This document shows positions 26,741 through 37,728 of a stretch of 64,000 nucleotides of DNA, piece by piece; the first letter of the stretch is position 1; every line of letters begins with the position of its first letter. Source of the stretch: Maribrevibacterium harenarium (lineage in GTDB: Bacteria > Pseudomonadota > Gammaproteobacteria > Pseudomonadales > Marinomonadaceae); NCBI RefSeq assembly GCF_006385675.1, contig NZ_VFRR01000012.1:1-64000 (forward strand), given 5' to 3'. The translations under genes and the position numbers were made by a program. Under the pieces are notes generated by a model, which did not search any database, was not told the origin of the DNA, and saw nothing but the letters and a program-made list of their open reading frames with translations.

Positions 26741-28591
26741 TTAGTGTTTTTCTCGGCGCGGCTTGCGCTCACCGCCATTGAAGCGACGTTCGCCACTGTT
26801 TGAGCGATGCTCGCCACCACCGTTTGGTTTGCGACCACGACCACTGCTTGGCGCACCTTTACGACGGTTAAAACCGTTGTCCTCTGGCAGACTATTTACG
26901 TCTTCCAATACAGACAATTCCGCACGTTGCCCACAGATACGTGTTTTAGCCAATTTTTTCAGTGCTTTATCAGCTTGCTGTACTGGCAGATCAACGGTAG
27001 AGAAGGCTTCATAAATTTCAATATGACCGATTAAGCGACTTTCAATGTCTGCTTCATTGGCAATGGCGCCAACGATGTTGCCAGGTTTAACACCATCGCG
27101 GTAACCGACGCTGACGACAAAGCGTTTCATTGCTACATCTGGATTATCTTTGAGCGGCATTGCTTCCGCGGTCACTGGACGGGAAGGACGACGGCTACGC
27201 TCACCACGATCACGATCTGAGCGATCACCTCGATCTTCGCGCTCAGGGCGTTCGGCTTTAAATTCCGCCTCTTTAAGTATTAAAGGTGATTTACCTTGTG
27301 CCATGTGAGCTAGAGCTGCGGCAACTTTTAACGGATCAACCTCGTTTTCTTTTTGGAAGCCTTCCACTAACTCCATAAAGAAATCTAAATCTTCGTTATC
27401 CAATACGTCGGTAACACGCTCTTTAAAGCGAGCAACGCGCTGAGCGTTAATATCGGAAGCCGTCGGTAATTGCATGCGCTCGATCGGCTGACGTGTAGCG
27501 CGCTCGATTGCTTGAAGCATACGGCGTTCACGATGACCCACAAACAAAATTGCTGTACCAGAACGACCTGCACGACCGGTACGGCCGATACGGTGTACAT
27601 AGGATTCCGTATCGTATGGAATGTCGTAGTTCACCACGTGGGATACGCGCTCGACATCCAAACCCCGGGCCACAACATCGGTTGCGACTAAGATATCAAT
27701 CTTACCTGACTTGATACGTTCAACCGTTCGCTCACGCAGATTCTGGCTGATATCACCGTTAAGTGCTTCACAGGCATGGCCTCGAGCAGTCAATTTTTCT
27801 GCTAACTCAATGGTCGCCGCTTTGGTGCGAACGAAGATGATCATGCCATCATGTTCATTCATTTCTAAAATACGAGTCAGGGCGTCTAGCTTATGCAAGC
27901 CACTTACCTGCCAGTATTTTTGTGTGATCGTCATTGCCGTAGAAGTTTTGGTGACTATCTTAACTTCTTTCGGGTCTTGCAAATGCTGCTGCGCCACTTT
28001 TTTGATTTCTTTTGGCATGGTGGCAGAGAACAAAGCGATTTGGCGTGTCGCTGGTGTATGTTCAAGAATCCATTCAACATCATCGATAAAGCCCATGCGT
28101 AGCATTTCGTCGGCTTCATCGAGTACCAATGCCTGCAAACCATCTAGGTTAAGCGTTTTGCGACGAATATGATCCATGATACGACCAGGCGTACCAACAA
28201 CGACCTGAACACCACGACGCAATTGACGCAACTGGCTGTCATAAGACATGCCGCCGTAAATTGGAGCCACGTGAAAATCAGGAAGGTAACGTGCATAGCT
28301 TTGGAATGCTTCAGAAACTTGGATTGCCAATTCTCGTGTTGGTGCTAACACCAACAACTGTGTCGTTTTATCGTTTAGATTAATGCGCGACAACAATGGC
28401 AGCGCGAATGCTGCTGTCTTACCGGTACCCGTCTGCGCTTGCCCTAGTAGGTCGTGCCCCTCTAACAAATGAGGAATTGATTGCGCTTGGATAGCGGACG
28501 GTTGCTCGTAACCGAGTTCGGCAACCGCTTTAAGAATAGGGGCAGCTAAGCCCAACGTATCGAAAGTAGGCTGAATATCAGCGTCAGACAT
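26741..28591 (-). CDS. deaD: ATP-dependent RNA helicase DeaD (CsdA)
   Basis: DEAD-box RNA helicase involved in ribosome assembly and mRNA unwinding, often cold-induced. The 616 residues compare with 629 in E. coli. Motifs: Q motif 'GYEQPSAIQAQSIP', I 'AQTGTGKTAAF', Ia 'LAPTRELAIQ', II 'VLDEADEML', III 'FSATMP', V 'VATDVVARGLDVERV' and VI 'HRIGRTGRAGR'. A DbpA-like RNA-binding domain covers about 485-560. The tail is rich in Arg, Gly and Ser ('RGRKPNGGGEHRSNSGERRF'), typical for this family. Starts 103 bases after the AI-2E transporter gene stop; leader hairpin at 28621-28638. Confidence 0.96.
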   Translation of the reverse strand: MSDADIQPTFDTLGLAAPILKAVAELGYEQPSAIQAQSIPHLLEGHDLLGQAQTGTGKTAAFALPLLSRINLNDKTTQLLVLAPTRELAIQVSEAFQSYARYLPDFHVAPIYGGMSYDSQLRQLRRGVQVVVGTPGRIMDHIRRKTLNLDGLQALVLDEADEMLRMGFIDDVEWILEHTPATRQIALFSATMPKEIKKVAQQHLQDPKEVKIVTKTSTAMTITQKYWQVSGLHKLDALTRILEMNEHDGMIIFVRTKAATIELAEKLTARGHACEALNGDISQNLRERTVERIKSGKIDILVATDVVARGLDVERVSHVVNYDIPYDTESYVHRIGRTGRAGRSGTAILFVGHRERRMLQAIERATRQPIERMQLPTASDINAQRVARFKERVTDVLDNEDLDFFMELVEGFQKENEVDPLKVAAALAHMAQGKSPLILKEAEFKAERPEREDRGDRSDRDRGERSRRPSRPVTAEAMPLKDNPDVAMKRFVVSVGYRDGVKPGNIVGAIANEADIESRLIGHIEIYEAFSTVDLPVQQADKALKKLAKTRICGQRAELSVLEDVNSLPEDNGFNRRKGAPSSGRGRKPNGGGEHRSNSGERRFNGGERKPRREKH

Positions 28592-28694
28592 GTATTAGAG
28601 TACCTTAGTAAGGGATGGGGAAAGCCAAGCTCGGCTTTCGCGGTGTCAATCTTGGAAATTGACCAGTGATTATAATCCATCCCTTGGGAATTAG

Positions 28695-29723
28695 CTAGCG
28701 CTGCTTGGGGGAAGAGTCGATCATAATCGCGAGCCAACGAGTACGAGGGTTCTCTTCTAAAGCAATTTTTAAAATGATCGTGAGCGGAATCGACAACAAC
28801 ATGCCAACCGGGCCAAACACCCACCCCCAAAGCAATAATGATAGAAAAACGACGAGGGTGGACAAACCCAAACCGCGCCCCATATAGCGGGGCTCGATCA
28901 TATTGCCCATAACCAAATTCACCACCAAAAATCCTAATGCGGTTAGGCCGGCACTAAACAAGCCAAGCTGCACAAACGCCAACATTACGGCTGGCAGCGC
29001 TGCAATGATAGAACCAATATTGGGCACAAAATTCAACATAAAGGCGCACACTCCCCAGAGTATTGGGAAGTCCACACCCAACACCCACAGCCACGCCGTA
29101 ATCAATACGCCAGTACCGATACTGACAAGGGTTTTGATAACCAAATAGCGATTCACGGTAGCGATAAAATGCTCGGCCGTTTGCATGGATTTGCTGGCGT
29201 CTTCTAGAGCAATAGAGAGTTTTTTGGGCAATTCGGCTGCTTCAAATAAAATGAACACCACCGTAATCACTACCAACACCAAATTAGTCAGTACACCACC
29301 GAGACTCGCCAGGGTATTGGCAAATAGCTGCATCAAGGACGACGGATCAATGTGACTGCGAATTTGCTCTGTCGAGAGCTGCACGCCTAGTCCATTCAAC
29401 CAAGTAATGATATTGCTCATTTCAGCGGCAAAGCGTTGCTTATAAAACGGCATCTGCTTATAAAAGTCATCCAGGGAAGACCCCACCAGCATGCCGACAC
29501 TGCCAAGCCCAACTACGATAATCAGCACCACCAGCAATACCGCCAACCCAGTTGGCACATGCCTAGCTCGGAGCGCACTCATTAATGGCGCACAAATAAT
29601 GGCGATAAAAACCGACAACATAAACGGCACCACCACTTGAGACGCTGCCTTTAGCCCAGCAATAATTACTACGAATGCGGCAAAACCAATCAACCACTGA
29701 GTTCCTTTGTGCTGCTCGCTCAC
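28695..29723 (-). CDS. AI-2E family transporter / PerM-like permease
   Basis: A 342-residue membrane protein with about eight helices. Two helices lie at the N-terminus (14-55), then comes a soluble loop (about 80-130), then paired helices. 'VCAFMLNFVPNIGSIIAALP' and 'VNLVMGNMIEPRYMGRGLGL' are the hallmark blocks of the AI-2E/PerM (TqsA) family. Members export AI-2 in E. coli or act as Na+/H+ antiporters in other bacteria; the substrate cannot be inferred here. It lies between sbcB (45-base gap) and deaD on the same strand. Confidence 0.88.
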   Translation of the reverse strand: MSEQHKGTQWLIGFAAFVVIIAGLKAASQVVVPFMLSVFIAIICAPLMSALRARHVPTGLAVLLVVLIIVVGLGSVGMLVGSSLDDFYKQMPFYKQRFAAEMSNIITWLNGLGVQLSTEQIRSHIDPSSLMQLFANTLASLGGVLTNLVLVVITVVFILFEAAELPKKLSIALEDASKSMQTAEHFIATVNRYLVIKTLVSIGTGVLITAWLWVLGVDFPILWGVCAFMLNFVPNIGSIIAALPAVMLAFVQLGLFSAGLTALGFLVVNLVMGNMIEPRYMGRGLGLSTLVVFLSLLLWGWVFGPVGMLLSIPLTIILKIALEENPRTRWLAIMIDSSPKQR

Positions 29724-29768
29724 TTAATTACTCCTTTCCACTGCCTTTAATGTGATGCCTATAACGCG

Positions 29769-31217
29769 TCAGTAGGGATAGATGCTTTGGGCATAGTCAG
29801 CCAAATCTTGCAGCATATGCTGCTGCGCAGCTGTTAATTCGCCACCGATTGCAATTTCGTTCAGCATGGCAAAATACTCACTCATTGTCAGTGTACCGCC
29901 ACCATCTCTTTCGAGTAGACGAGTGGAGCGGAATTCCTCCCACTGCTCCCGTCGCTCTGACGTTAACCCCTCGGGATAGTTCCGAGCAATATAGCGGGTT
30001 AACATTTCATCTAGACGACGATCATCGAAGGAAAACTCCATCTCCCCCAATAGATATCCGGGTGTAGCGCGAATTTCTTCCATACGCCGACGATCTTCAT
30101 TGGAAAAGAACCCACCCGAATACAGCATCTGGTCAGGATCTTTGGGAATATCATTAAATTCCCGTTCATGCACTTGCACTAATTTTGCTGCGATACCATC
30201 TGCTTGACGCAATAACGCGAGATTTTGGCGACACACTTCTCCATCTAACTGCAAACGCTGCACCACCGTAGGATCCTTCAAAAAAGTAGCAGGGGCTACC
30301 GCAGGACACTTGTTCAAATGAATCAATTTAACCGGCAAGCGGAGCTGACTCCCCAACTGCTCTTTGGTACTAAATAAATTCTGTCGGATCTCATCCACCG
30401 TCCATTCCTGCAATGGCGCTATTTCCCCCATTAAATCAACGACCACCACCGCATTCTTATTGCTAGGATGATGGGCGACAGGAGCCACAAAAGCAGCAAA
30501 TTTTTTCTCTTGGCCAAACATGCCAGAAATATGGAGAAACGGCTTCATGCGTAAGGGATCGATGAAACTTTGCAGGGCAGATTTGTCTTTCATCGACAGG
30601 TAATAGTCGAACAGTTTCGGTTGCTTATCCCGAATTAACTTCGCCAAGCCGATGGTGGCGTAAACATCCGACAAAGCATCATGGGCTTGTTCATGGGCAA
30701 GTCCATTGGCGACGGATAGATCTTCTAGCTTCAGTGAATAAGTTCCGTCTTCTCTCTTCGGCCAAACAATGCCATCGGGGCGCATAGCAAAACACATACG
30801 CACCAAATCAATCACATCCCAACGGGAGCAGCCGTTTTGCCATTCGCGAGCATAGGGGTCGATAAAATTACGGTAAAAGCCATGACGCACAATTTCGTCA
30901 TCAAACCGCAGGGTGTTGTAGCCCAAGGCGATGGTATTTGGCGCGCCGAGGTGCTTTTGCACTTCTCCCATAAATTCCGCTTCACATAATCCGTCGCGGT
31001 TTGCCTGCTGCGGGGAAATGCCTGTGAGCAAACAAGCCTTAGGATGGGGCAGCACATCATCTGCTAACTTGCAGTAGAGCATTACTGGCTCACCAATAGG
31101 ATTAAAGTTCATATCGGTACGCATACCGGCGAATTGCATCGGGCGATCCCGAATAGGATCCGTACCCGTCGTTTCGAAGTCGAACCAAAAATAGGTCTGC
31201 TCGGTGGAATTACTCAC
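29769..31217 (-). CDS. sbcB: Exodeoxyribonuclease I
   Basis: Processive 3'-5' single-strand DNA exonuclease in recombination and mismatch repair. The 482 residues match E. coli SbcB (475). DEDDh motifs: '[20 protein letters not shown]' with Asp-Glu, '[20 protein letters not shown]' with the second Asp, and '[19 protein letters not shown]' with His and Asp. The remainder is the SH3-like and helical C-terminal region of this family. It diverges from ychJ by 70 bases. Confidence 0.95.
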   Translation of the reverse strand: MSNSTEQTYFWFDFETTGTDPIRDRPMQFAGMRTDMNFNPIGEPVMLYCKLADDVLPHPKACLLTGISPQQANRDGLCEAEFMGEVQKHLGAPNTIALGYNTLRFDDEIVRHGFYRNFIDPYAREWQNGCSRWDVIDLVRMCFAMRPDGIVWPKREDGTYSLKLEDLSVANGLAHEQAHDALSDVYATIGLAKLIRDKQPKLFDYYLSMKDKSALQSFIDPLRMKPFLHISGMFGQEKKFAAFVAPVAHHPSNKNAVVVVDLMGEIAPLQEWTVDEIRQNLFSTKEQLGSQLRLPVKLIHLNKCPAVAPATFLKDPTVVQRLQLDGEVCRQNLALLRQADGIAAKLVQVHEREFNDIPKDPDQMLYSGGFFSNEDRRRMEEIRATPGYLLGEMEFSFDDRRLDEMLTRYIARNYPEGLTSERREQWEEFRSTRLLERDGGGTLTMSEYFAMLNEIAIGGELTAAQQHMLQDLADYAQSIYPY

Positions 31218-31287
31218 AATAAGCCCTGTTTGTCGCCAAATAAATAGGTATTATACGCAGGTAATCAATGGCTTGGCGATCATAGTA

Positions 31288-31794
31288 ATGAATAATACGA
31301 TTCCATCACACTGCCCTTGCGGCACATCCATGCCCTATGAGATGTGCTGTGGTATGTACCATCATAACCCTGGCACTGCCCCTACTGCAGAAACTTTAAT
31401 GCGCTCCCGCTACAGTGCGTTTGCGCTAAAGCAATTTGACTATATCATTGCCACTCAACAGCTTGGGGAAACGCCAGAAACCGCAGCAGCCATTGAAGAC
31501 AGCAATGGCGCCACCCAGTGGATTAAGCTGGAGATTTTGGACTCCGTAAACGGTTCTGAGAAAGACAAAACTGGACAGGTTACCTTTTGTGCTCAGTTCA
31601 AAGAAGGCAGCAATACCGGCAAGCTTACCGAAACATCCAACTTTGAACGAATCGACGGCAAGTGGTACTACACTGGTGGCCGCCATCAGATTCAAGGCAA
31701 TACGCCTCATATACTACCCGAAGAACACAAGATCGGCCGCAACGACCCATGCCATTGCGGATCAGGAAAGAAATTTAAGAAGTGTTGCGCTTAG
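31288..31794 (+). CDS. ychJ: YchJ family SEC-C motif protein
   Basis: A 168-residue protein with zinc-binding Cys clusters at both ends: '[17 protein letters not shown]' near the N-terminus and the SEC-C motif '[18 protein letters not shown]' at the C-terminus. The middle is the NTF2-like YchJ domain ('[20 protein letters not shown]'). Function is not established. The start at 31288 is chosen because the zinc motif follows at once; an in-frame ATG at 31204 lies inside the divergent sbcB gene. Its stop codon overlaps the stop of the convergent HD-GYP gene by four bases. Confidence 0.9.
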   Translation: MNNTIPSHCPCGTSMPYEMCCGMYHHNPGTAPTAETLMRSRYSAFALKQFDYIIATQQLGETPETAAAIEDSNGATQWIKLEILDSVNGSEKDKTGQVTFCAQFKEGSNTGKLTETSNFERIDGKWYYTGGRHQIQGNTPHILPEEHKIGRNDPCHCGSGKKFKKCCA

Positions 31795-32870
31795 TCGCTC
31801 CACTTCTCCATCACTTCACGGATTTGTGGTTCACACTGAATAAACAACTCCACCAAGTTCGGATCAAACAGCTTACCCGCCTCGCTTTTTAGGTGGTGAA
31901 ATGTCTCTGTTAAGCCCCAAGCGGTTTTGTATGGCCGCTTACTGGTTAGGGCGTCAAACACATCAGCTAGGGTAATGATTCTAGCAGCGAGCGGAATGTC
32001 ATCTGCCTTTAATCCTCTAGGATAGCCGGTCCCATCCCAACGCTCATGATGAGCCAACGCAATCTGTGCCGCCATTTTAAATAAGGGAGCCTGACTTTGT
32101 GAAAGGATATCGTAGCCAAACTGGGTATGCTGTTGCATGACCAGACGCTCGCTGTCTGTTAATGCCCGAGGGGCTTTTAGTATCGAATCCGGCACACCAA
32201 TCTTACCGATATCGTGTAACGGCGCAGCAAGGCGTATACGTTCACATTCCTCATTACTCCAACCGATAGCACTTGCCAACAAGGCGCTATAGTCAGCCAT
32301 ACGTCCCATATGACTGGCGGTATCCTCATCTTTATAATTGCTGACGACGCTCAGCATAGAAACCGCCGAACGCAAAGATTCTTCAAGCTGCTGTGTGCGT
32401 TGGGCGATTAGAAGTTCATGGCGATATTGACGCTCTGCAAGCTCAATGTGACTACGAACCCGGGCCAATGTCGTTAGCGGTGTAATGGGTTTAGTAATAA
32501 AGTCGGCCCCCCCAACTTCAAAGCCTAAACGCTCATCCTCCACAGAACTCATAGCAGTGACGAAAATCACTGGAATCGCTTTTGTATGGGGATTTTGCTT
32601 GATAGAACGACATACCTCAAAGCCATTCATGCCCGGCATCATGATATCTAGCAAGATTAAATCGGGAGCCTTTTTTTCTATCTGCGCCAGCGCTTGCTCG
32701 CCACTCTTCGCTACTCGCACTTGATAATGATGGGATAATATGCTGCGCAGAATATCAATATTATCGGCCATATCATCTACCACAAGGATAGTCCGAGGAG
32801 CGATATCCGCATCGTGGAGAGCTAGCGAATCGTTCATGTAATCAAGGTCTAACAAAATCGCTCCTAACAT
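31791..32870 (-). CDS. Response regulator with HD-GYP phosphodiesterase domain
   Basis: Two-domain output protein of 359 residues. A receiver domain (about 27-145) has '[15 protein letters not shown]' and phospho-acceptor Asp in '[15 protein letters not shown]'. An HD-GYP domain (about 180-355) has '[18 protein letters not shown]' (HD) and '[14 protein letters not shown]' (GYP), the pattern of active cyclic-di-GMP phosphodiesterases. It should lower c-di-GMP when phosphorylated by the upstream kinase. Start: the ATG at 32870 overlaps the kinase stop codon by seven bases; a TTG at 32855 has the better RBS (AGGAG), and another ATG lies at 32837. Last gene of a three-gene operon. Confidence 0.92.
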   Translation of the reverse strand: MLGAILLDLDYMNDSLALHDADIAPRTILVVDDMADNIDILRSILSHHYQVRVAKSGEQALAQIEKKAPDLILLDIMMPGMNGFEVCRSIKQNPHTKAIPVIFVTAMSSVEDERLGFEVGGADFITKPITPLTTLARVRSHIELAERQYRHELLIAQRTQQLEESLRSAVSMLSVVSNYKDEDTASHMGRMADYSALLASAIGWSNEECERIRLAAPLHDIGKIGVPDSILKAPRALTDSERLVMQQHTQFGYDILSQSQAPLFKMAAQIALAHHERWDGTGYPRGLKADDIPLAARIITLADVFDALTSKRPYKTAWGLTETFHHLKSEAGKLFDPNLVELFIQCEPQIREVMEKWSD

Positions 32871-35593
32871 TGTTCCAATAGAGCTTCGATACGCTCACGG
32901 GCATCATCGAAATCATATTCTTGTAGATCGTTGCGAATCGCAGCGAGTTCTTTAGCAATCTTACCTTGGGATGGTAAGTCCAACTGATCAAACACATCCA
33001 ACGCATCAGCACCACCCTCATCCAATAGCTCAAGCAACTTTTTCAACTGGTCAGCGTGAACACTAGTCAGGCTTGGGAGATTAGTAGATATTGGAGCTTG
33101 CGGGAAACCTTGACTAACACGACCAGACTCTTTGAACTCCACAATCGCAAGGGATAAATGCTTAGCTGCAAGGCGGATATCCGCATCGTCTATACGCGAA
33201 TCATCAGAGCCCAGTTGGTGCTCGTAGTCAGCGAGTTTTACAGCGAAGGCATCGGCCCCGATGTTAGCCGCTGCGCCTTTCATAGAGTGCAGTTCATAAC
33301 CGCTAGTCGGCAGCTTTTTAGCGTCATCGAGATACACCTTTAGCATTAGCTCGAAGCGCTCCAAGATTTGACGATAGCGCTCACTGTCGCCGCCAAAGCG
33401 CATCAGACCCGCATCTACATCCAATATCAAAATCGGCTTAGACTGGGTCTCAAGTGGCGGGAGAGCCTCATTTTCATCACCTAAAATCCACTGCTCCAGC
33501 TTGTTAAGCAGCAACAACGGATCGAGCGGCTTAGTTAGAAAGTCATCCATACCAGCTTGGAGCGCCTGATTGCGATCAGACTCTAGTACACCTGCGGTAA
33601 GTGCCAAAATTGGCGGTCGCTGATTTCCATAACGTTCAATGATAGCTTCCGTGGCTTCAAAACCATCCATCTCCGGCATCTGCACATCCATCAAAATCAA
33701 ATCAACTTCATTGTGTGCCAGCATCTCAACCGCAAGACGACCATTTGCCGCATGTATTGTCATAACGCCCAGTTTTTCCAACAGGGCCTTGGCGATTTCA
33801 GCGTTTATTGGATTATCTTCCGCCAATAAAATACGCTTACCTAACAAACTTCCAGCTTGATGGTAAGCCGCTAAAGCACCACCAGAAGATTTCTGCTCAG
33901 ACTCGCCTTTTATTAACTTCTGCAACACGAAAGGAGTTAGCAGCGGCGACTGTTGCCAGTTTTGGGGCAAGTAACGAATTGAACTGGTGCCAAGCACTAT
34001 GGTGGGTTTATGCCACTTCGCCGCCACATCCAACAAGGTCTGCGCTGACTGGGCTTCACACCAATGAGGACTTAGAACCAATGCTTCCTCCGGACTCGCA
34101 ACCAAATTATCAGGACGATAACGGGACAGCTGCACTGACGTTCCTTGGAAGATGCTTTGTGCATCTCGGTCATCATCCATGACAGCGAGTACTGTTCGTT
34201 TAAGCACCAAACTTTTTTGCTCAGCTAATTCAAGTGGTATCTTGATACTAAAAGTCGTTCCCTGCCCAAGTAAGCTGCGGTAGTGAATCTCCCCTCCCAT
34301 CATTTCCACCAAACGCTTGGTGATACCCAAACCTAATCCAGTACCACCATACTTTCGCGTAGTACTGTTGTCAGCCTGGGTGAACCCTTCGAAAATATCT
34401 ACATCTGCGCCAATACCGATGCCAGTATCACGTACAGTAAAAACGAAATTCCCATCAAGTCGCGTTACATCAACGTCTACACTACCTTCATGGGTAAATT
34501 TGATAGCATTACCGACAATATTGACCAGAATTTGCTTTAATCTCGTTACATCACCGACTAAATTGTCGGGAAGATTAAAATCTCTCCTTACCATGATGTC
34601 TAACCCTTCAGCATGGGCACTAGAGCAACAAATCTCGTACACATATTGCAGCACTTCATCGAGGTTGTATTCCACGCGCTCTAGCTCCATCTTCCCCGCT
34701 TCCACTTTGGAAAAGTCGAGAATGTCATTTATGATGGCGAGCAGGCCGTGGGCTGCAGATTGGATTTTAGTTAGGTGATCTTTTTGCTTGACGGAAAGCT
34801 CGGTATCTAACACCAGATGAGTCATACCGATAATGGCATTCATCGGCGTACGAATTTCATGACTCATGGTTGCAAGGAATTCGCTCTTCGCCTTTGTAGC
34901 CGCTTGTGCCGCTATCGCCGTCTTCTGTAGCTCATTAGCGAGTTGCTTGGTCTTGCGGTAAGACTCTAGGCTCTGTCTCACTTGACTAAAGAGCATGCCG
35001 ATAATCACCATCATGGTGAAGGTCAACAACACGACTAGTGCTCCAAGGTAGCTGAACAGCTTAGTCATATCGTTACGAGCATCAACTTTATCTTGGGAGC
35101 GCTTTGCTAAGGCATCAAGCACTATTTGTTCCGTCAAGGTCAATACTGTTTCGACTCGCGTCAGAATTTCATTCAACTGCCTTTCCGTAAGGCGATCAGA
35201 AAACAGCAAACCGTCAATGCTTGATAACTGCGCCCGCAGCAAATCTTTATTTTTGTAGGCATCAGGGAGACGCTCAAACAATTCCTTCAGCTGCCCTGCT
35301 GATATAATGTTGATGCGGCTAAATAAAATATCAAAACGCAGTTGGGCTTCATCCAACAAATCATAATCTGTTGGGTTATTTCTTAGTAAGCGAACGGAGT
35401 TACGCAGTTTTAGCGCTTCTCGATCAAGCTGGTAGGAAGCCCAAAGTGCATCCTCTTCTGCCGCAGATAGAAGTGCGGCTTGTCGATCCATCAACTCCAC
35501 ATACAACAAAACCACCACCGCCAGAAAAATGGCGGCAGTGGTTACCAGTACTGCAAGAGTTGCTTTAACCTTAGTTTTAAGAAATTCGCGCAT
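32864..35593 (-). CDS. Hybrid sensor histidine kinase with receiver and Hpt domains
   Basis: Inner-membrane kinase of 909 residues. TM helices lie at about 10-33 and 182-203, flanking a helical periplasmic sensor of about 148 residues. HisKA has His245 in '[17 protein letters not shown]'. The ATPase domain has N box '[16 protein letters not shown]', G1 'VRDTGIGIG' and G2 '[11 protein letters not shown]'. Residues 465-565 look like a degenerate receiver. The true receiver (585-700) has Asp636 in '[14 protein letters not shown]'. Hpt has His769 in '[14 protein letters not shown]'. This allows a full phosphorelay to the HD-GYP regulator, whose gene overlaps by seven bases. The SUOX-fold gene ends eight bases upstream. 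Confidence 0.94.
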   Translation of the reverse strand: MREFLKTKVKATLAVLVTTAAIFLAVVVLLYVELMDRQAALLSAAEEDALWASYQLDREALKLRNSVRLLRNNPTDYDLLDEAQLRFDILFSRINIISAGQLKELFERLPDAYKNKDLLRAQLSSIDGLLFSDRLTERQLNEILTRVETVLTLTEQIVLDALAKRSQDKVDARNDMTKLFSYLGALVVLLTFTMMVIIGMLFSQVRQSLESYRKTKQLANELQKTAIAAQAATKAKSEFLATMSHEIRTPMNAIIGMTHLVLDTELSVKQKDHLTKIQSAAHGLLAIINDILDFSKVEAGKMELERVEYNLDEVLQYVYEICCSSAHAEGLDIMVRRDFNLPDNLVGDVTRLKQILVNIVGNAIKFTHEGSVDVDVTRLDGNFVFTVRDTGIGIGADVDIFEGFTQADNSTTRKYGGTGLGLGITKRLVEMMGGEIHYRSLLGQGTTFSIKIPLELAEQKSLVLKRTVLAVMDDDRDAQSIFQGTSVQLSRYRPDNLVASPEEALVLSPHWCEAQSAQTLLDVAAKWHKPTIVLGTSSIRYLPQNWQQSPLLTPFVLQKLIKGESEQKSSGGALAAYHQAGSLLGKRILLAEDNPINAEIAKALLEKLGVMTIHAANGRLAVEMLAHNEVDLILMDVQMPEMDGFEATEAIIERYGNQRPPILALTAGVLESDRNQALQAGMDDFLTKPLDPLLLLNKLEQWILGDENEALPPLETQSKPILILDVDAGLMRFGGDSERYRQILERFELMLKVYLDDAKKLPTSGYELHSMKGAAANIGADAFAVKLADYEHQLGSDDSRIDDADIRLAAKHLSLAIVEFKESGRVSQGFPQAPISTNLPSLTSVHADQLKKLLELLDEGGADALDVFDQLDLPSQGKIAKELAAIRNDLQEYDFDDARERIEALLEQC

Positions 35594-35601
35594 TCACTCT
35601 A

Positions 35602-36096
35602 CTACTGAACGTGAATTGACTTTACCTGCCAAACTGAACGATTGTGAATAACCTCGTTATTCAACGAGGGCTCGTTATCAAAAGGATACAACATGAAAAT
35701 TGGCCCCTTATCACGCACCCGCATATTTTCGCCATTCATTTCCATTGCCATCAGTACATCGTGGGCTGCTGCATCTGCTGCCGGCATTTCCGCCGCATAG
35801 TCGTTTAACGCGGTAATGGTTAAGGTAGTTCCGTTAGCCCCAACCGCATCCAGCAACGACTGCAACTTAGGACCTTTAAAAGTATTAACGCCTTCCGTCC
35901 AAGGTGTGGATGTCACTAGAGTTTTCATACCGAGATCTTCCAGCATTTTCCGATCAAACACGGCAGCGCCCTGTTGATTGGTTTCTGAAATTGCGCCTGT
36001 TACCGTCAAGATAACACGGCCTACCGGTTGCTCTAACGCCATTACTTGTGATGCTGCTGCAATCAGCAAAGAAAGAAAAACAGACTTTTTCAACAT
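35602..36096 (-). CDS. Exported SUOX-fold (molybdopterin-oxidoreductase-like) protein lacking the molybdenum cysteine
   Basis: A 164-residue periplasmic protein with signal peptide MLKKSVFLSLLIAAASQVMA. The mature part resembles the sulfite-oxidase fold of molybdopterin oxidoreductases: 'VILTVTGAISETNQQG', 'FDRKMLEDLGMKTLVTSTPW', 'FKGPKLQSLLDAVGANG' and 'LNDYAAEMPAADA'. There is no cysteine anywhere in the mature chain, so it cannot ligate Mo as SUOX enzymes do. I infer a ligand-binding or redox-independent role, probably as partner of the kinase encoded next in the same operon (eight-base gap). Confidence 0.8.
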   Translation of the reverse strand: MLKKSVFLSLLIAAASQVMALEQPVGRVILTVTGAISETNQQGAAVFDRKMLEDLGMKTLVTSTPWTEGVNTFKGPKLQSLLDAVGANGTTLTITALNDYAAEMPAADAAAHDVLMAMEMNGENMRVRDKGPIFMLYPFDNEPSLNNEVIHNRSVWQVKSIHVQ

Positions 36097-36399
36097 TGTT
36101 CACTCCCGCAATACCAGTCGTAAGAAGATTTGCTTGAGTATATCTTGCTTTCAGCACGGTGTACGCTCTTGTTACGATTTGCTACGTTTTAATCAGTTCA
36201 TTGCGATCAAAACACCAACTAAATCAACACTTTTTACGATAAAACACAGCAATACCATTCCGCTTCATGAAAGGGTATTATAGAGCTCTTTCACGTATAT
36301 CTGTGGCGCCTAACGCTGCGCGTCTCAGCTAGGTATGATCACGCACTTAGAATAACGATCAGCCATACTTCTAACTAGCACACTATGATGGACACTTCC
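36097..36399. other. Divergent intergenic region upstream of aroA and the signalling operon
   Basis: About 300 bases with no convincing gene. It must hold the promoters of both divergent transcripts. A possible -10 (TATTAT, 36276-36281) faces aroA without a convincing -35. Small inverted repeats occur (AGAGCTCT at about 36282-36289, and TGATC...GATCA at 36336-36361), but I cannot assign them to a regulator. Confidence 0.5.
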
Positions 36400-37677
36400 A
36401 TGAATTCGATTACCCTTGGCCCACTGGTTCGGGCAAATGGCGAGATCCAAATCCCCGGTTCAAAGAGCCTTTCCAACCGCATTTTACTGTTGGCCGCACT
36501 GGCAAAAGGCACCACTAAGATCACTAATTTGCTGGATAGTGATGATATTCGCCACATGCTGAACGCTCTCACCAACCTTGGTGTGGAATATCAACTAAGC
36601 GCCGATAAAACAGTCTGTGAAGTCGTCGGTAACGGTGCTCCATTTAATGCCGCATCGGCGGATTTATTCCTGGGCAACGCCGGAACGGCAATGCGTCCCT
36701 TGACAGCCGCCCTTTGCCTTGGTCATGGCACATTCAAACTTCACGGCGAGCCACGTATGCATGAACGCCCAATTGGCGATCTAGTTGATGCATTGCAGCA
36801 GCTCGGCGTTGATGTGCAATACGATGGCAATAACAACTACCCACCGATTACGATCAACGCCAATGGCTTGATGGGCGGCGAGGTCTCCATTAAAGGCAAC
36901 ATTTCCAGCCAATTCTTGACCGCATTGTTGATGGCAGCACCAATGGCCCAACAAGACTTAACGATTCGCGTAGATGGTGAACTTGTATCTAAGCCCTATA
37001 TCGATATCACGCTGCATGTTATGTCCCAGTTTGGCGTCGCGGTAGAAAACCAAGACTACGCTGCCTTTGTGATTAAAGGTGGACAGCAGTACGTTAGCCC
37101 CGGGGAAATTATGGTCGAAGGCGATGCCTCTTCGGCATCTTATTTCCTTGCTGCAGCAGCAATCGCCGGTGGCACGGTACGGGTACACGGCATTGGTTCT
37201 GAAAGCGTACAAGGGGACGTTAAATTTGCGGAAGTGCTAGCCGCTATGGGTGCAAAAATCACCTATGGGCCAACTTGGGTAGAAGCCTCCCGTGGTGAAC
37301 TAAATGGCGTGGATATGGATATGAACCACATTCCTGACGCCGCCATGACCATCGCCACCACGGCGCTTTTCGCCAAGGGGCCGACAACTATTCGTAACAT
37401 CTATAACTGGCGAGTAAAAGAAACGGATCGTTTGAATGCGATGGCGACGGAGTTGAAGAAACTTGGGGCAGTAGTGGAAGAGGGGCATGACTTCATCCGT
37501 GTTGAACCAAACGGCAATCTACAACACGCCGCTATCGACACTTACAACGATCATCGTATTGCCATGTGTTTTTCGCTAGTAGCTTTCTCTAATACCCCGG
37601 TTACGATCAATGACCCAGGCTGCACATCAAAGACCTTCCCAACATATTTTGATCTTTTCACAGGTATCACCGAATAG
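36400..37677 (+). CDS. aroA: 3-phosphoshikimate 1-carboxyvinyltransferase (EPSP synthase)
   Basis: Sixth step of the shikimate pathway: joins phosphoenolpyruvate to shikimate-3-phosphate. Motifs: '[19 protein letters not shown]' with the substrate-binding Lys-Ser, '[17 protein letters not shown]' (the PEP-binding loop; the Gly-Asn-Ala-Gly-Thr-Ala-Met-Arg-Pro form of class I enzymes), '[14 protein letters not shown]', and '[17 protein letters not shown]'. With the ATG at 36400 it has 425 residues, close to E. coli (427), starting [14 protein letters not shown]. In-frame ATGs at 36385 and 36388 are also possible. It stands alone rather than with serC, hisC or cmk. Confidence 0.96.
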   Translation: MNSITLGPLVRANGEIQIPGSKSLSNRILLLAALAKGTTKITNLLDSDDIRHMLNALTNLGVEYQLSADKTVCEVVGNGAPFNAASADLFLGNAGTAMRPLTAALCLGHGTFKLHGEPRMHERPIGDLVDALQQLGVDVQYDGNNNYPPITINANGLMGGEVSIKGNISSQFLTALLMAAPMAQQDLTIRVDGELVSKPYIDITLHVMSQFGVAVENQDYAAFVIKGGQQYVSPGEIMVEGDASSASYFLAAAAIAGGTVRVHGIGSESVQGDVKFAEVLAAMGAKITYGPTWVEASRGELNGVDMDMNHIPDAAMTIATTALFAKGPTTIRNIYNWRVKETDRLNAMATELKKLGAVVEEGHDFIRVEPNGNLQHAAIDTYNDHRIAMCFSLVAFSNTPVTINDPGCTSKTFPTYFDLFTGITE

Positions 37678-37695
37678 ATTTTGATCTTTCTGGCT

Positions 37696-37724
37696 CACCT
37701 CACCGGCCCCAAGCCGGTGAGGTG
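37696..37724. terminator. Large hairpin between convergent aroA and thiH
   Basis: Twelve-base perfect GC-rich stem (37696-37707 with 37713-37724), five-base loop, with no long T run. It lies in the 51 bases between convergent stop codons and may terminate weakly in both directions or stabilise 3' ends. Confidence 0.55.
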
Positions 37725-37728
37725 TCCG

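Noticed and set aside
27711..28172. 153-codon open frame antisense to deaD
   Set aside because: It mirrors helicase coding sequence and has no RBS or domain of its own.
34317..34778. 153-codon open frame antisense to the hybrid kinase
   Set aside because: It lies opposite the kinase core, whose motifs are intact; the peptide has no recognisable features.
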